Shown one piece after another: positions 12,631 through 24,005 of a stretch of 64,000 nucleotides of DNA. Position numbers and translations under genes: made by a program. Below the pieces are notes generated by a model, which was given only the letters and a program-made list of their open reading frames with translations, did not search any database and was not told the origin of the DNA. Location of the stretch: NCBI RefSeq assembly GCF_016808095.1, contig NC_068976.1, positions 2,066,001 to 2,130,000 on the forward strand, read 5' to 3'. This DNA comes from Vigna angularis (taxonomy: Eukaryota > Streptophyta > Magnoliopsida > Fabales > Fabaceae). Within the stretch, counting starts at the first letter, position 1; the number at the start of each line of letters is the position of its first letter.

Positions 12631-15180
12631 AATGTGTGTAAGTGTAACATCTCATAAATACAGTAAAAACCATATAATAGAATTAATTACATTAAATAAT
12701 ATATCAATTCAGTCTTATACTAAACAAGGGTACGGTTTTGGCCGAACGGCCTTACATAGCTTTGCCAAAAGTAAACTGTACAAAAATTTAAGAAAACATG
12801 ACCGAACGGCTTACAAAAGTCAAATTACCGATCGGTCAAATAACAAAAGGGGAAAGGAAGTGACCGAACGGTCACTTCATGATAAACTACTAACTACAAA
12901 CCGAACGTCCTACAGTTCGGCCTTTACTTCAACTTCCACTAGGTTCGCTTCTTCCAAATTTTCTTTTTACAGCGCCTCTTCAAGTAGCGCGCTTCCATCT
13001 GCTCACATCCACACGGATGATCATTGCAAAACAAGACGGACGTACAACAGACAACACAAGGAAAACGCAGGGTAAACTTATGTAATTTAATTCAAGGAAT
13101 AACATACGCTTATCAATTCAAACACATCAAGTACACTTCAACATACTTATACAAACAAGGCCTATTTCTATACTGACCGTCCGGACTGTATGAATTCTGT
13201 GTAGCTACGACGTTCGTGCACTCGGGTGATGTAGTAACTGGAATGCTCATCAGCTGCTACCCGAGGTTAGTCCGTTCCGTCCAAAGTATCCCTAAGGACT
13301 AGGACCTCCTGCCGTTCCCACACATGATCTACCCTCCTCTACGTGAGAACGAGTACTCACGGAACATCAGGATGAACCGCCAGCTAAGCATTTCCACATT
13401 CATACTTTACCAATTCCAATATTCATCCAAGAGTCGTTCCTCCCCGGAACGCTCGTTCAAATCCAAAATCTTACATTCATCTCATATACTCTTCATCCTT
13501 TATAACCCTTCACTTAGGTGTCATTTTCATCATCCTTTCTAAATATATAAAATAATGAACGTTCCGCCCTCTTTATAACGAGAACGAACGATGGAAACGA
13601 GACCGATAAAGTCTCTCGTTCCAGAATGGAATAAGACCAAGAGAATTACTTTTAGAATTGAGAATATCTCGAGTATAATAATATACCATATAGGACGAAC
13701 ATTATTTACATAGTGAATCAGTTAAATGAACTGACTCTCGTGAATTCAAACCCATACTCAAACAATAATTTAAGTACAGGGGCTCAAGGCCGGATCCAAT
13801 GAAGGTAGACATGTCAGAACGTTAAATAACCCGATTTATAATCATTCGTATACAGAAACCGAATGCCAGTCAGTGACCGAACATGGTAAGAATATGTTAC
13901 TGAAAATTTGGATGAACGCTATTTCATCAAGATTGATTATACCAGAAAGGGTTACGAGCGCTTGGTATAAGACCGAGCACTACTCCTTACGAGCGTTAGG
14001 TGTGAGACCGAGCACTAATAAACTTATAATAAAAGGGTTGATAATTATATTAAGTTACTATTGAAGTGGTGTTTATGAACAACGAGAATATACAAGTACA
14101 TATACATATATTAGGTTTATCACATTAGATTCAGGCCCCACTATGCTTGGCCGAACGCTCAAGCATAGTATTACCACACGAAGGCGCTCGTCCTACACTA
14201 GGATTCTCTCCAAATGAAAGAATCCCGTTTGAACTAGGTTTACTAGGAAAACCGAACGGTCAATGACCATTCAGTAACGAACGTACTTTATCATAGTGAA
14301 ATCTCATATACATAATCTTTTACATTTAAACTCATTTTTCTTAACTTATAACTTCATAACTTCAGAACTTGATAAAATTCCTATCATAATCAATTTTCAT
14401 ATTTCATACAGTACATATCATATAAGTTTCATATATTTCATACATTATAACCTAACTCATTCATATTTCATTTCATCTCATCCAATAAACGAACGTTCAT
14501 TCCATACAATCATGTCAACCATCATGCATCAAAATCATTCAATCAGCTAAACGAACGATCAGGCAGTTCAACAGCAAACAAATCAAATTAAATTAAATAA
14601 GCTTCCCTTACCTCTAGTGTGAACGTACGCCCTTCAGACTAAAACTCAGTTCGCAGAAATAAGATTTCTTCTACCCACAACGTTCAACCAAACGCTTCAA
14701 ACTAAACAAATTACAAAAAACCAAGATTGGTTCAGATAAGGTGATTGCATGAAACCAGAGCTTGGTTTGCATGTTCATACGAACGAACAGCTAAAGATGA
14801 GGGACTTACCAGTTTCAGAATCCAAAACTGTTCGGTTCAAGTAGAAGCTTGGGACGTCGGAAATGCTCCTACGGTGCCTGAATGATGATCGGAGAAGAAG
14901 AAGGGTGAGTTTTCTTAGAGAGAAGGTAGGGTTTCTAGTGAGAAGGGGGAGAAAATGAAAAGATCAGAGTTTGGGAGGGAGGGTGCATGCAGAGGAGAGT
15001 GGGACGGAAGTTTCAGAAACAATCATTTTCTTCCCACGTTCAAACGAGCGTCCGTTCTCCTGTCGACACCTGCCTTCCACTATCTGATTTCAAAAACTTC
15101 TGTGAGTGACACTTGGCGTCCGCGCAGAGAGTTTGGGTGCGTTTTTAATGGGTCTGAACAAGGGTTTTGGGTGGAATTTA
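12631..15180. repeat. Unclassified CGAACG-rich repeat
   Basis: This stretch is unusually dense in CGAACG/CGTTCG words (for example ACCGAACGG at several places in 12740-12910, and GAACGTTC-type words near 13560 and 14490). It has several meaningless short ORFs. On the minus strand, 14950 to 14810 resembles a transcribed leader ending in a plausible splice donor (ACTG|GTAAGT near 14812). No LTR pair, TIR or protein domain was identified. Similar CGAAC words occur in the 3' LTR at 28640-30038, so this may be a related non-coding retroelement. Confidence 0.4.
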
Positions 15181-15223
15181 CGAGGTCTGATAGTAAGATA
15201 TATTAAAATTAAAAAACATATTA

Positions 15224-15226
<3 letters not shown>

Positions 15227-15261
<35 letters not shown>
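15227..15261. repeat. (TA)n microsatellite, about 35 bp
   Basis: Uninterrupted TA dinucleotides at the right edge of the CGAACG-rich block. Confidence 0.95.
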
Positions 15262-15265
<4 letters not shown>

Positions 15266-16188
15266 GAAGTCAAAATCTCTCAATCTCTACTATAACTTGT
15301 CATTGATATATGTCTGAACGTATTAAAAATTTTATATCCATTTTATATCTACTTAACATTTAGATTCACATCTAATTTAAACCCAATTTCATATCCGATT
15401 GAGAAAGAATGGTTAAGTTGGTTGTATTCCATTGAAAAATAATATTTTGATATTAGGAGAGTCATTTGACAACCTACATTTAATGGTAATGATAGAATAA
15501 TTATTTAAAAATAAATTTATATCTGTAAAGAAAAAGAAAATATTAAAAAAGTAGTGTTAAGTGTAAATAATGTTTCGATGTGAAAATACAATAATCGTAT
15601 TCCATTTTACTCAATACCTACGCGTAAATGTTCGTATTAAAATTGGTGAAACGAACTTCTAGAATAATCTAATAAATATATTTGAGCACCTGAATTCAGA
15701 AATTGTGTATCATAATTATTCTAGAGTATTGTAATATATTTAGACCGTCGTGGGGGCGGTGAACAGAGCCTATAAATAGGCTATCCATCTAGCAAATGGA
15801 TTTATGTTGTGTTACATCAAATCGAATGCATCTATATACATATTCTCTAGGTGTCTATATCTAAGCAGCATGCATAAAATCGTGTAACTCAACTTATATT
15901 TATCCAAATATTCTCTCACCTAGTATTCCTCCAATTATTAAATCATACATTTCTATTATTCATCGAACAAATAACAGTTGTACAAGAGCTACATTAGGTT
16001 ATTTTCTAGGTTTAATTATTTAAAAAACAAACCTTATCAATTGCCAAAGGTTTTTAATAAATGGGTAATATCAACTATTCTTCATTTATTTAAAAGCTGA
16101 AAAGATTATGATTTTTAAGTATTAAAGTAAAGACATTTTTTAAGTCTCAAGATTTACTAGAGATTTTTGTAAGGGGTGATTTCATCGC
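15262..16188. other. AT-rich interval with an LTR-like promoter
   Basis: Mostly featureless AT-rich DNA. GAGCCTATAAATAGGC at 15767-15782 is a palindromic TATA-type box preceded by 'attgtaatatatttaga', a context often seen in copia LTR promoters. A solo or remnant LTR is possible, but its ends were not found. Confidence 0.35.
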
Positions 16189-16191
16189 TCT

Positions 16192-17786
16192 CACTAGTAA
16201 AAAAAACGGATTTAAAAGCGCTATATACGCTTCGATTTAAGCAAACCCGAAGCGTATACAAGCGCGGTGGTAGAACCGTAAATAAAACTAACCTATATGC
16301 CTCGGTTGCTTTAAAACCGATACTTAAAGCACGATACTACCTCGGTCCAACACCCAACCGAAGTATAAACCTACCAGCTGATGTGACTTTCCAACCTCTG
16401 ACTGCATTTACTAACTCGGTTTACACGAAACCGGTGCCTAAAGAGAGATACGAACTCGGTTCTGCGCTGACCAAGGCATATAGGCTGCTCCAGACCTGCC
16501 ACCACCTGCCATGCCAGAAAAGACGTGCCACTCTACTAACTCGGTTCTCCTCAGAACCGAAGCGTAAAGCTCTGCTCCACTGCCAACCTCTGACGTACGC
16601 GGTTTGGCCTCGGGTTCGTTCATGACGTACGCGGTTTGGGCATCGGGTTCGTTCAAGACCGATGCTGTTTCGTCACGAAACTAACTCGGTTCTCCTTAGA
16701 ACCGAAGCGTACGTTCACGAACAATAAGGACCGAGGCATAAGCCTCTCCTGCCACACACACAATAAGGACCCGAGGAAAATAAGCCTCTCTTATTTCCCC
16801 AAAATTTTCCCCAAGTTGAAGGAAAACCTAGCTCCCTCCTCGCTCTCGCCTCCGTTTTCTCTCCCTCCCTCTCTCCCCTGGCTCTCGCCTCCCCTCCCCT
16901 CGCTCTCGCCTCCCGTGGCTCTCGCCTCCCTCCCCTCGCTCTCGCCTTCCGCCCCTGGCTCTCGCTCTCGCCTCCCGCCCCTCGCTCTCGCCTCCCGCCC
17001 CTCGCCCTCGCTCTCGCCTCTCGCCCCTCGCTCTTGCTCTCGCCTCCTGCCCCTCGCTCTCGCTCTCGCCTCTCGCCCCTCACTCTCGTTCTCGCCTCCC
17101 GCCCCTCGCTCTGGCCTCCCTCCCCTCGCTCTCGCTCTCGCCTCCCGCCCCTCGCTCTCGCCTCCCTTCGCTCTCGCGTCCCTCCCCTCGCTCTCGCTCT
17201 CGCCTCCAAAATCTCCTGCGAGTGCGTCGCCTCTGGACGAGCAACCGGTGGTCTCACGTCAATGGTGGCGGCGATGCTAGGTGGTGATGAACGGAGTGTT
17301 TTCTGTGCTGGTGTGTCAATGGAGTTTTTTGGTGAAAAAGGTGAGTGCGATTGGGATTTGATGTTGATGGTGGTGGTCGCTGGTGGAGAGGGCACTGGAT
17401 GGTGCAATTAGGGTTTGATGACGGCGGAGGAGGAGGAGAAGCGACGGAGGAGGAGAAGCGGCTCTGTTCGGTGGTCGCTGGTGTCCGCGTATGGGTTTCT
17501 TTAAGAGCTTAGAGCTCGTTGCATCTCTGTTCTGCAACTTCCTGGAACATTTTTTTGAAAATCGAAAACCACTATACGCCTCGGTTCAGGTTCAAGCGGG
17601 ACAGTAGAATCGAAGATATTGACTCGGTTCAGCAGAAACCGAGGCAAAATGCTATTATTTTTTGACTCGGTTCACAACCGAGGAAAAAAGAGGTAGATTT
17701 TTTACCTCATCTGGATATGCCTCGGTTACAGAACCGGTGCCTATAACCGAAAATAACCGAGGTCGTATCCCTTGAATGCACTAGTG
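16192..17786. mobile_element. CACTA element, 1.6 kb, TSD TCT
   Basis: The left end is CACTAGTAAAAAAAACGG and the right end is ...CTTGAATGCACTAGTG. The flanking triplets are both TCT (16189-16191 and 17787-17789), the 3-bp duplication expected for CACTA. Subterminal regions on both sides are packed with 'actcggtt' and 'aaccgagg/aaccgaagc' words in both orientations (for example 16540-16565, 16680-16710, 17575-17645, 17720-17765). The interior is a GC-rich simple-sequence block and no transposase was seen. Confidence 0.88.
16840..17215. repeat. GC-rich degenerate tandem repeat of CTCTCGCCTCCC type
   Basis: About 375 bases of 'gccctcgctctcgcctcc' units with variable spacing. The long open frames on both strands here (Ser/Pro/Leu-rich on plus, Arg/Glu/Ala/Gly-rich on minus) follow from the repeat and are not evidence of a gene. 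Confidence 0.9.
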
Positions 17787-17789
17787 TCT

Positions 17790-18609
17790 ACAACATATGA
17801 TCAGAAAAAGGAGTTCGAAGAGACCAAGTAAAATGATTTTTGAACACCACATACTAGAAGAGGTTTGAGGAACTATAAATATATGTATCACTTTAAATTT
17901 TAAGATGTGAGTTTGACTTATTAAATATGAAGGAGTCGAAGACTACTTAAAATTTATTTATTTTGGAACAAAAGAAATAGTTAGTTAAATGGGCACTATT
18001 TGAAAAAAAAAATATACTTCATAAAAAAAATGTTTAGAAAATTATAATTATTGATAATAGAAATAATAAGTTTTTTTGAAACATATAAACAAAAATTGGA
18101 AACGTATAATAATGTGTGTGGAGGTGTGGGTTTAGAAAATATAACATCATTATGAACTGAAATCTAAAATAAAACAAACTTATTTCTTTAATGCTTAAAA
18201 TACATAATGTTTTAAATTCATGTCTACTTAAATTAAAATATTATAATAATGTAAGAAAGGTTGCAATATCATTATTTCTATGTTACTTTATTTTAACCAA
18301 TATTTTTTGCTTTGAGTTTTTTTTTTTCACTTGTTCTCATATTTCTTTGTTTTTTTCTTTTTTCTTTTTCAATTTGTATGTTGACGAAAGGAAAAGTAAT
18401 CAAAGTAAAAGTTGGGTGGAACATCCATTTGACTTGTATACTAAAGTTCGTGAGAGCTAAGGGATGAGCTTAGGTTCACCAACCATGAGGCTTGATGTTG
18501 CTCGTATGGATTCAGGAGAATGTTAACTTATTGACTAACATGTCGGTGGCCTATATTAAGAGTTTAGAGAAAGAGGTGGTTCACCTTCTTTAGTTCACGG
18601 TTTGGACTC
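17790..18609. other. AT-rich interval left of the truncated LTR
   Basis: No gene was recognised. It holds homopolymer T runs around 18310-18370 and a meaningless short ORF at 18191-18460. The retroelement to the right has lost the first part of its 5' LTR at this junction. Confidence 0.4.
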
Positions 18610-19335
18610 AAGTCGAACGGTAGAAGGAATTGAAGAACTGAAGCCGACTGGATTGAAGAGTTAACATTCAAACTATTTCAGGTCTTGCAGATAATCAATT
18701 ATCACTTACAATAATCGATTATCACTGGCAGTTGTAATATGTCGTTTCAGTTTCAGACCAGTAGGCTATATATACTCTTTTCCAAACTCTTCCAAATTAA
18801 CTTTGCGATTTTGAATGCAATCTGAGGAAGCTCTTAAGTGCTAGTTCTTTCTCTTGTCAAGTCTTGTGAATAGGAGAAGTTCGCGCTTTGTGTGTCAAAG
18901 GTCGTAGCTATTCTCTTCAAGTTGGCTGAGTGTTCCTGCTTCCGGATCGTTTGTCAAAGGAAGTTGCTTTCGGTTCATTTGTCGAAGGAAGATTGTTCCG
19001 CTCGTTTGTCGAACGAAAGGTGTTCTCGTTACTTAATCTCCATTCACTATCTTGTAATCTATACAAACTATGAAACTATTTTTAGTGAAAAAGGTTAATC
19101 ACTATTCATAGTGATTAACGACTAAACGTATAATCTTTTGATTCGAACCAAGATAAAAATCATTTGTATGATTTTTCTACTCCCTATACTCTTTACATTT
19201 TCTGTACATCAACTGTTTGATAAAACGTTTATAAGAAAATTAAAGGAACCATTTTTTTTTTTAAATTGACCTAACACGCTTTACGCTATTTTATTCCGAT
19301 GCGCGACTCGACGATACCGGTTGTTTTAACCAACA
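18610..19335 (+). repeat. 5' LTR of the sirevirus element, truncated
   Basis: It matches the second half of the 3' LTR (from about 29282) with many substitutions. Relative to that copy it lacks about 39 bp between two 'cggtaRaagg' words. It keeps 'aataatcgattatcac' palindromes, a TATA-like CTATATATA (18767-18775) and the terminal TTTTAACCAACA. The first half of a full LTR (about 640 bases in the 3' copy) is missing. Confidence 0.88.
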
Positions 19336-19336
19336 G

Positions 19337-19349
19337 TTGGTATCAGAGC
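19337..19349 (+). other. Primer-binding site
   Basis: TTGGTATCAGAGC lies one base after the LTR end. It is the usual initiator-methionine tRNA complement of Ty1/copia elements and marks where minus-strand DNA synthesis would begin. Confidence 0.9.
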
Positions 19350-19380
19350 TTGCTTTGATATTCTTTAAAATTTTTCGAAA

Positions 19381-20993
19381 ATGGTCGGTCATCAAAATCA
19401 AGTATATGTCGAGGGTGCTTCTATTAATAGACCACCACTTTTTACTGGTGATAACTATGCATTCTTGAAAGTTAGAATGGTAATTTTCATGAGGTCTGTT
19501 GATAGAGGCATCTGGGAAGCTATAGTAAATGGTCCCTATATTCCGAAAAGTACTGCTGATGGTGTAGAAGTAGAAAAACCATATTTTAACTAGACTGTTG
19601 AGGAAAATAGAAGAGCCCAATTTGATATTAGGGCTCGTAATATTATTTCATCTGCTGTTGTGCTTGATGAATTCTATAGAATCTTTGTTTGTAAGACAAC
19701 ACAGGAAATATGAGAGGTCCTTAGAGTCACACACGAGGGTACTGATGATGTGAAACGCGCAAGGAAGAACACGCTCATCCAAGAGTACGAGATGTTTAAG
19801 ATGCAGCCTGAAGAAACAATTTCTGATGTCCAAAAGTGCTTCACTCACATTGTGAACCATTTGACAGGGTTGGGTAAGACTTTTGATGTCGATGAATTAA
19901 ATGTAAAAAGTCTAAAATCATTGGACAGGTCTTGGCAACCAAAGGTGACTGCCATCTCAGAGTCACAAAATCTCTCTCAAATGTTAATGGCTATTCTCTT
20001 TGGAAAGTTTCGTGAGCACGAGCTTGAGCTAAACAGATTGACTATGGAAGAGGATCAAGGAAAGAGGAAAACCTTAGCCATTAAATCTGAAATTTCAAAA
20101 GGAAAGAGTTCAAGAAGAACCAAGGATGATGACTCTGATGATGGGAAAATATGAGCCTCATGATAAAGAAATTTGCCAAATTCATGAGAGCAGAAGGGAA
20201 GGATAAGTACCGTGGAGAAAGAAAGGAAACTCAAGGATCTCCATCAAGCATCAACTGTTATGGATGTGAAGAAAGAGGACATGTAAAGACTGACTGTCCT
20301 AAAAACAAAAGAAGTGAAGAAAAGAAGGAAAGGAAATTTCCCAAGAAGAAGAAGGCTTACATAGCTTGGGAAGAAAATGCTTATAGTTCTTCAAGCTCAA
20401 GTGAATCAGATGAAGAAGCAAATTTATGTTTAATGGCTGACTTAGAAGATGCTGAAAGTCAAGTAAGTGACTCTAGCTTTGAGTCTAGTGAATTAGATTT
20501 ACAAAAAGCTTTCTTTAAATTGATGAATGAATCTAAAAAATTTAATGTTGCTCATAAAAAGCTAAAGAAAGAACATAATGAATTAAAATTGATATATGAA
20601 AAAGCATTAGATGAAGAAGTAGTATTAAGAAATAAAGTTAGTAATCTTGAAACAAAATTGTCTGAATCTAATGCAAATGAACAACGCGTTGAATGTTTAT
20701 CTTGTAAGAGTCATATGTTTGATATTTACATACTTGAAAACCTAATTGCAAATGCAACCAAGGCTAACTCATATGTTCAAAATAATTTTAGAAAAAGCAA
20801 TGTTAAAAATAAGAACATGCATCACCATAAGAAGTCCAAAGTTAAGAGAACTCGTACAGTTTGGGTTGAAAAAGGGGCTTTTGTGAAAAATAAGGTACAT
20901 GATATTTGTTGTTTCTATTGCATGAAGCATGGTCATACTTCTAACAAATGCACAATTAAACATTTTGGAGTTCCAACTGGAAAATATGTATGA
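19381..20993 (+). pseudogene. gag of the sirevirus element, broken
   Basis: The reading starts at ATG 19381 (MVGHQNQVYVEG), 32 bases after the primer-binding site. It shows the copia gag core: PPLFTGDNYAFLKVRM, a Trp-containing helix, and IQEYEMFKMQPEETISD (the UBN2/retrotran_gag type). In-frame stops fall at 19591-19593 and about 19711. A one-base shift near 20150 moves the reading into the 20151 frame. Two CCHC zinc knuckles follow: CYGCEERGHVKTDC near 20259 and CCFYCMKHGHTSNKC near 20909. Between them are a Ser/Glu-rich acidic stretch and a coiled-coil-like segment. Gag forms the virus-like particle and its knuckles bind the RNA. The frame ends at a TGA at 20991-20993. Confidence 0.88.
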
Positions 20994-21064
20994 GTTAAAG
21001 TTGTGAAATGATGCTTGCATGCTTGTACTAACCCCAAGGACCCATAATGAGATTGGGGACCTAA

Positions 21065-22435
21065 ATTCTTGCTTAATTTGTTTTGTAGGAACCTACTAAG
21101 TCAAAGAAGTCATTGTGGTATCTTGACAGTGGTTGTTCAAGACACATGACCAGTGACAAAAAGAGGTTAATCTCTTTTGAGAAGAAAAAGCAAGGTTTTA
21201 TTACATATGGTGACAACAATAAAGGGATAATTATTGGAACCGAAGACATTGGAGGAGGAAACACCTTGACGATAAAAGACGTACTGTATGTTGAAGGTCT
21301 CAAACACAACCTCCTCAGCATAAGTCAATTATGTGATAAAGGTCTCAAGGTAACATTTGAAAGTGATAAATGTACTGTTTATTTTGAGAATTCTTCTGAT
21401 ATTGCTTTGCAAGGTGTTAGGCATAACAATATTTATTTGATTGATATTGAAAGTGCATCTGGTCATAGCATAACATGTTTAGTTGCTAAAGAGGAGAATC
21501 CTTGGCTATGGCATAAAAGAGCTGCACATATTCATATGCAACATCTAAATACATTGATTTCAAAAGATCTTGTAATTGGATTGCCTAAGTTAAAATTTGA
21601 AAAAGACAAATTATGTTCTGCATGTCAAAAAGGAAAACAAACAAAATCTTCTTTTTCATCCAAAAGCATGATTTCTACATTAAAACCTTTAGAACTTTTG
21701 CATATGGACTTGTTTGGTCTATCTAGAATTAGAAGTTTTGGTGGAAACTATTATGCACTTGTAATTGTTGATGACTATACTAGATTTACTTGGACCTTTT
21801 TTTTGACTTTAAAAAGTGAAGCTTTTAAAGCATTCAAAACCTTTGCAAAACGTGTTCAAAATGAAAAGGATTTGAAAATCAAAACTTTGAGAAGTAATCA
21901 CGGTGGTGAATTTCAAAATGAGTCTTTTGAAAAGTTTTGTGATGAGTATGGAATAACTTATAATTTTTCTGTTCCTAGAACTCCTCAACAAAATGGGGTT
22001 GTTGAAAGGAAAAATAGGTCATTAGAAGAATTAGCTAGAACTCTTTTAAATGAATCTAATGTACCTAAATACTTTTTGGTTGATGCAGTAAGTACTTCTT
22101 GTTATGTGCTGAATAAGATGCTTATTAGACCCATTCTCAAGTTAACTCCTTATGAACTATTTAAAGGAAGAAAACCAAATGTGTCTCATTTAAGAATTTT
22201 TGGAAGCAAATGCTTTGTATTGAATAAAGGTAAAGATAATCTAGGAAAATTTGGTGCTAAATTTGATGAAGCTATCTTCTTGGGTTATTCATTAACTAGC
22301 TAAGCATATAGGGTGTTTAATAGAGGAACTGTAATAATTGAGGAGTCAATGCATGTTGTCTTTGATGAAATTGTGGACCTTGAGGTAAACCCTCTTGAGT
22401 CAAACAAATCTATTGCAGGTGATGAGGATTAGTTA
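21065..22435 (+). pseudogene. pol, protease and integrase part, broken
   Basis: The protease active-site motif is WYLDSGCSRHM near 21116. A GAG-pre-integrase His/Cys zinc domain follows (LWHKRAAHIHMQHL ... CSACQKGKQ, about 21507-21640). The integrase core contains LLHMDLFG (first catalytic Asp, near 21705), VDDYTRFTW, and PQQNGVVERKN (catalytic Glu, near 21995). The position that usually reads RSDxGGE reads RSNHGGE (near 21893), so the second catalytic Asp is Asn. An in-frame TAA lies at 22301-22303 and another stop near 22432. The integrase would insert the cDNA copy; the Asp change alone should abolish catalysis. Confidence 0.9.
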
Positions 22436-22453
22436 AGGGAAGCTCTTGAAGAG

Positions 22454-24003
22454 ATGTACTTAAATGAAAACAATCATAGAGAAACTCAAAATCAAGAAGT
22501 GGATCCTAAGAGCTACCAACAACCTCGTGGCCTCTCCTTGGACAACATCATTAGAGACATATCAAAAGGGGTAACTACTAGACGCAATTTAAATAATTTT
22601 TGCCTAACAGTAGCTTTTGTGTCTCAAATAGAACCCAAGCACATAAAAGAAGCTCTTCAAGATGATAAGTGGTGCATTGCTATGCAAGAAGAGCTAAGCC
22701 AATTTGAAAGGAATAATGTTTGGGAACTCATTCCTAGAAAAGAGGACTATCAAGTCATTGGGACAAAATGGGTGTTCAGAAACAAGCTAGATGAAGAGGG
22801 AAACATCACACAGAACAAAGCAAGGCTAGTTGCAAAAGGCTACTGTAAAGAGAAAGGTATAGATTATGATGAGACCTATGCTCCGGTAGCCAGTTTAGAA
22901 GCAATTAGACTTTTACTTGCTTATGCATCATTGATGAAATTTAAATTATATCAAATGGATGTAAAAAGTGTTTTTTTCTGAATGGCTTTATAAAAGAGGA
23001 GGTATACGTTAGTCAACCTCCTGGATTTGAAGATTTTAAATTTCCTGATCATGTGTATAAACTAAAAAAGGCATTGTATGGTCTTAAATAGAAACCTAGG
23101 TCTTGGTATGAAAGACTTAGTACCTTATTGATTGAAAATAAGTTTTCTAAAGGAAAGGTTGATTCAACCTTATTCATTAAGAAAGTAGGAAAACATATTT
23201 TGATTGTTCAAATGTATGTGGATGATATTATATTTGGATCTACTAATGATTCATTATGTGAGGGATTTGCAAATGTAATGCAATGTGAGTTTGAGATGTC
23301 TATGATGGGTGAACTGAATTTCTTCTTAGGACTACAAATAAAGCAAGTGGAAGGGGGAACCTTTGTCTCCCAAACCAAATATTGTAGACAAGTACTTAAT
23401 AAGTTTGGAATGGATAACTGTAAAGAAGCCATCACCCCTATGGCAACTTCTTGTTACTTAGATAAGGATGAATATGGAGAAGAAGTGAATCAAACTATGT
23501 TTAGAGGGATGATAGGATCTCTGTTGTATCTTACTGATAGTAGACCAGACATTATGCACAATGTTTGTGTGTGTGCTAGATATCAAGCAAATCCTAAAGA
23601 ATCACACCTAACAACTGTTAAGAGAATCTTAAAGTACCTTAAAGGTACTACTTCTTTTGGACTTTGGTATCCTTCTGATGCAACACCTAGTTTAATAGGT
23701 TATTCTGATGCAGATTATGGGGCCTGTAAAATAGATAGGAAAAGTACTAGTGGTACTTGTCATTTTCTAGGCTACTCTTTAGTGTCTTGGCACTCAAAGA
23801 AACAAGCATGTGTAGCTTTGTGTACCACAGAAGCAGAATATATTGTTGCAGGAAACTGTTGGGCCCAAATCTTATAGATGAAACAACAATTGGAAGATTT
23901 TCATATCTTCCTTGATCACATTCCTCTGAAATGTGACAACACTAGTGCCATAAACCTAACCAAGAACCCTATAATGCACTCTAGAACTAAACATATAGAG
24001 ATA
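22454..24003 (+). pseudogene. pol, reverse transcriptase and RNase H part, broken and interrupted
   Basis: The RT opens with WVFRNKLDEEGNI, ARLVAKGYCKEKGIDY and TYAPVASLEAIRLLLA, then YQMDVKS. The frame breaks in a T-run near 22970-22977. The next segment ([22 protein letters not shown]) has a TAG near 23088. The RT catalytic box MYVDDIIFGS is at about 23212. RNase H reads YSDADYGACKIDRKSTSG near 23702 and CTTEAEY near 23821, with a TAG at 23875-23877. The domain runs to HSRTKHIEI at 24003, where a 2.5-kb insertion separates the last 55 codons (26508-26666). Confidence 0.9.
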
Positions 24004-24005
24004 AG

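Noticed and set aside
12632..14550. Several ORFs of 60-147 codons in the CGAACG-rich block
   Set aside because: No domain, low-complexity Ser/Thr/Ile/His composition and no consistent frame along the repeat.
16636..17411. Long Ser/Pro/Leu-rich and Arg/Glu-rich open frames on both strands
   Set aside because: They are translations of the GC-rich CTCTCGCCTCC simple repeat inside a CACTA element; open frames in all directions are expected from such composition.
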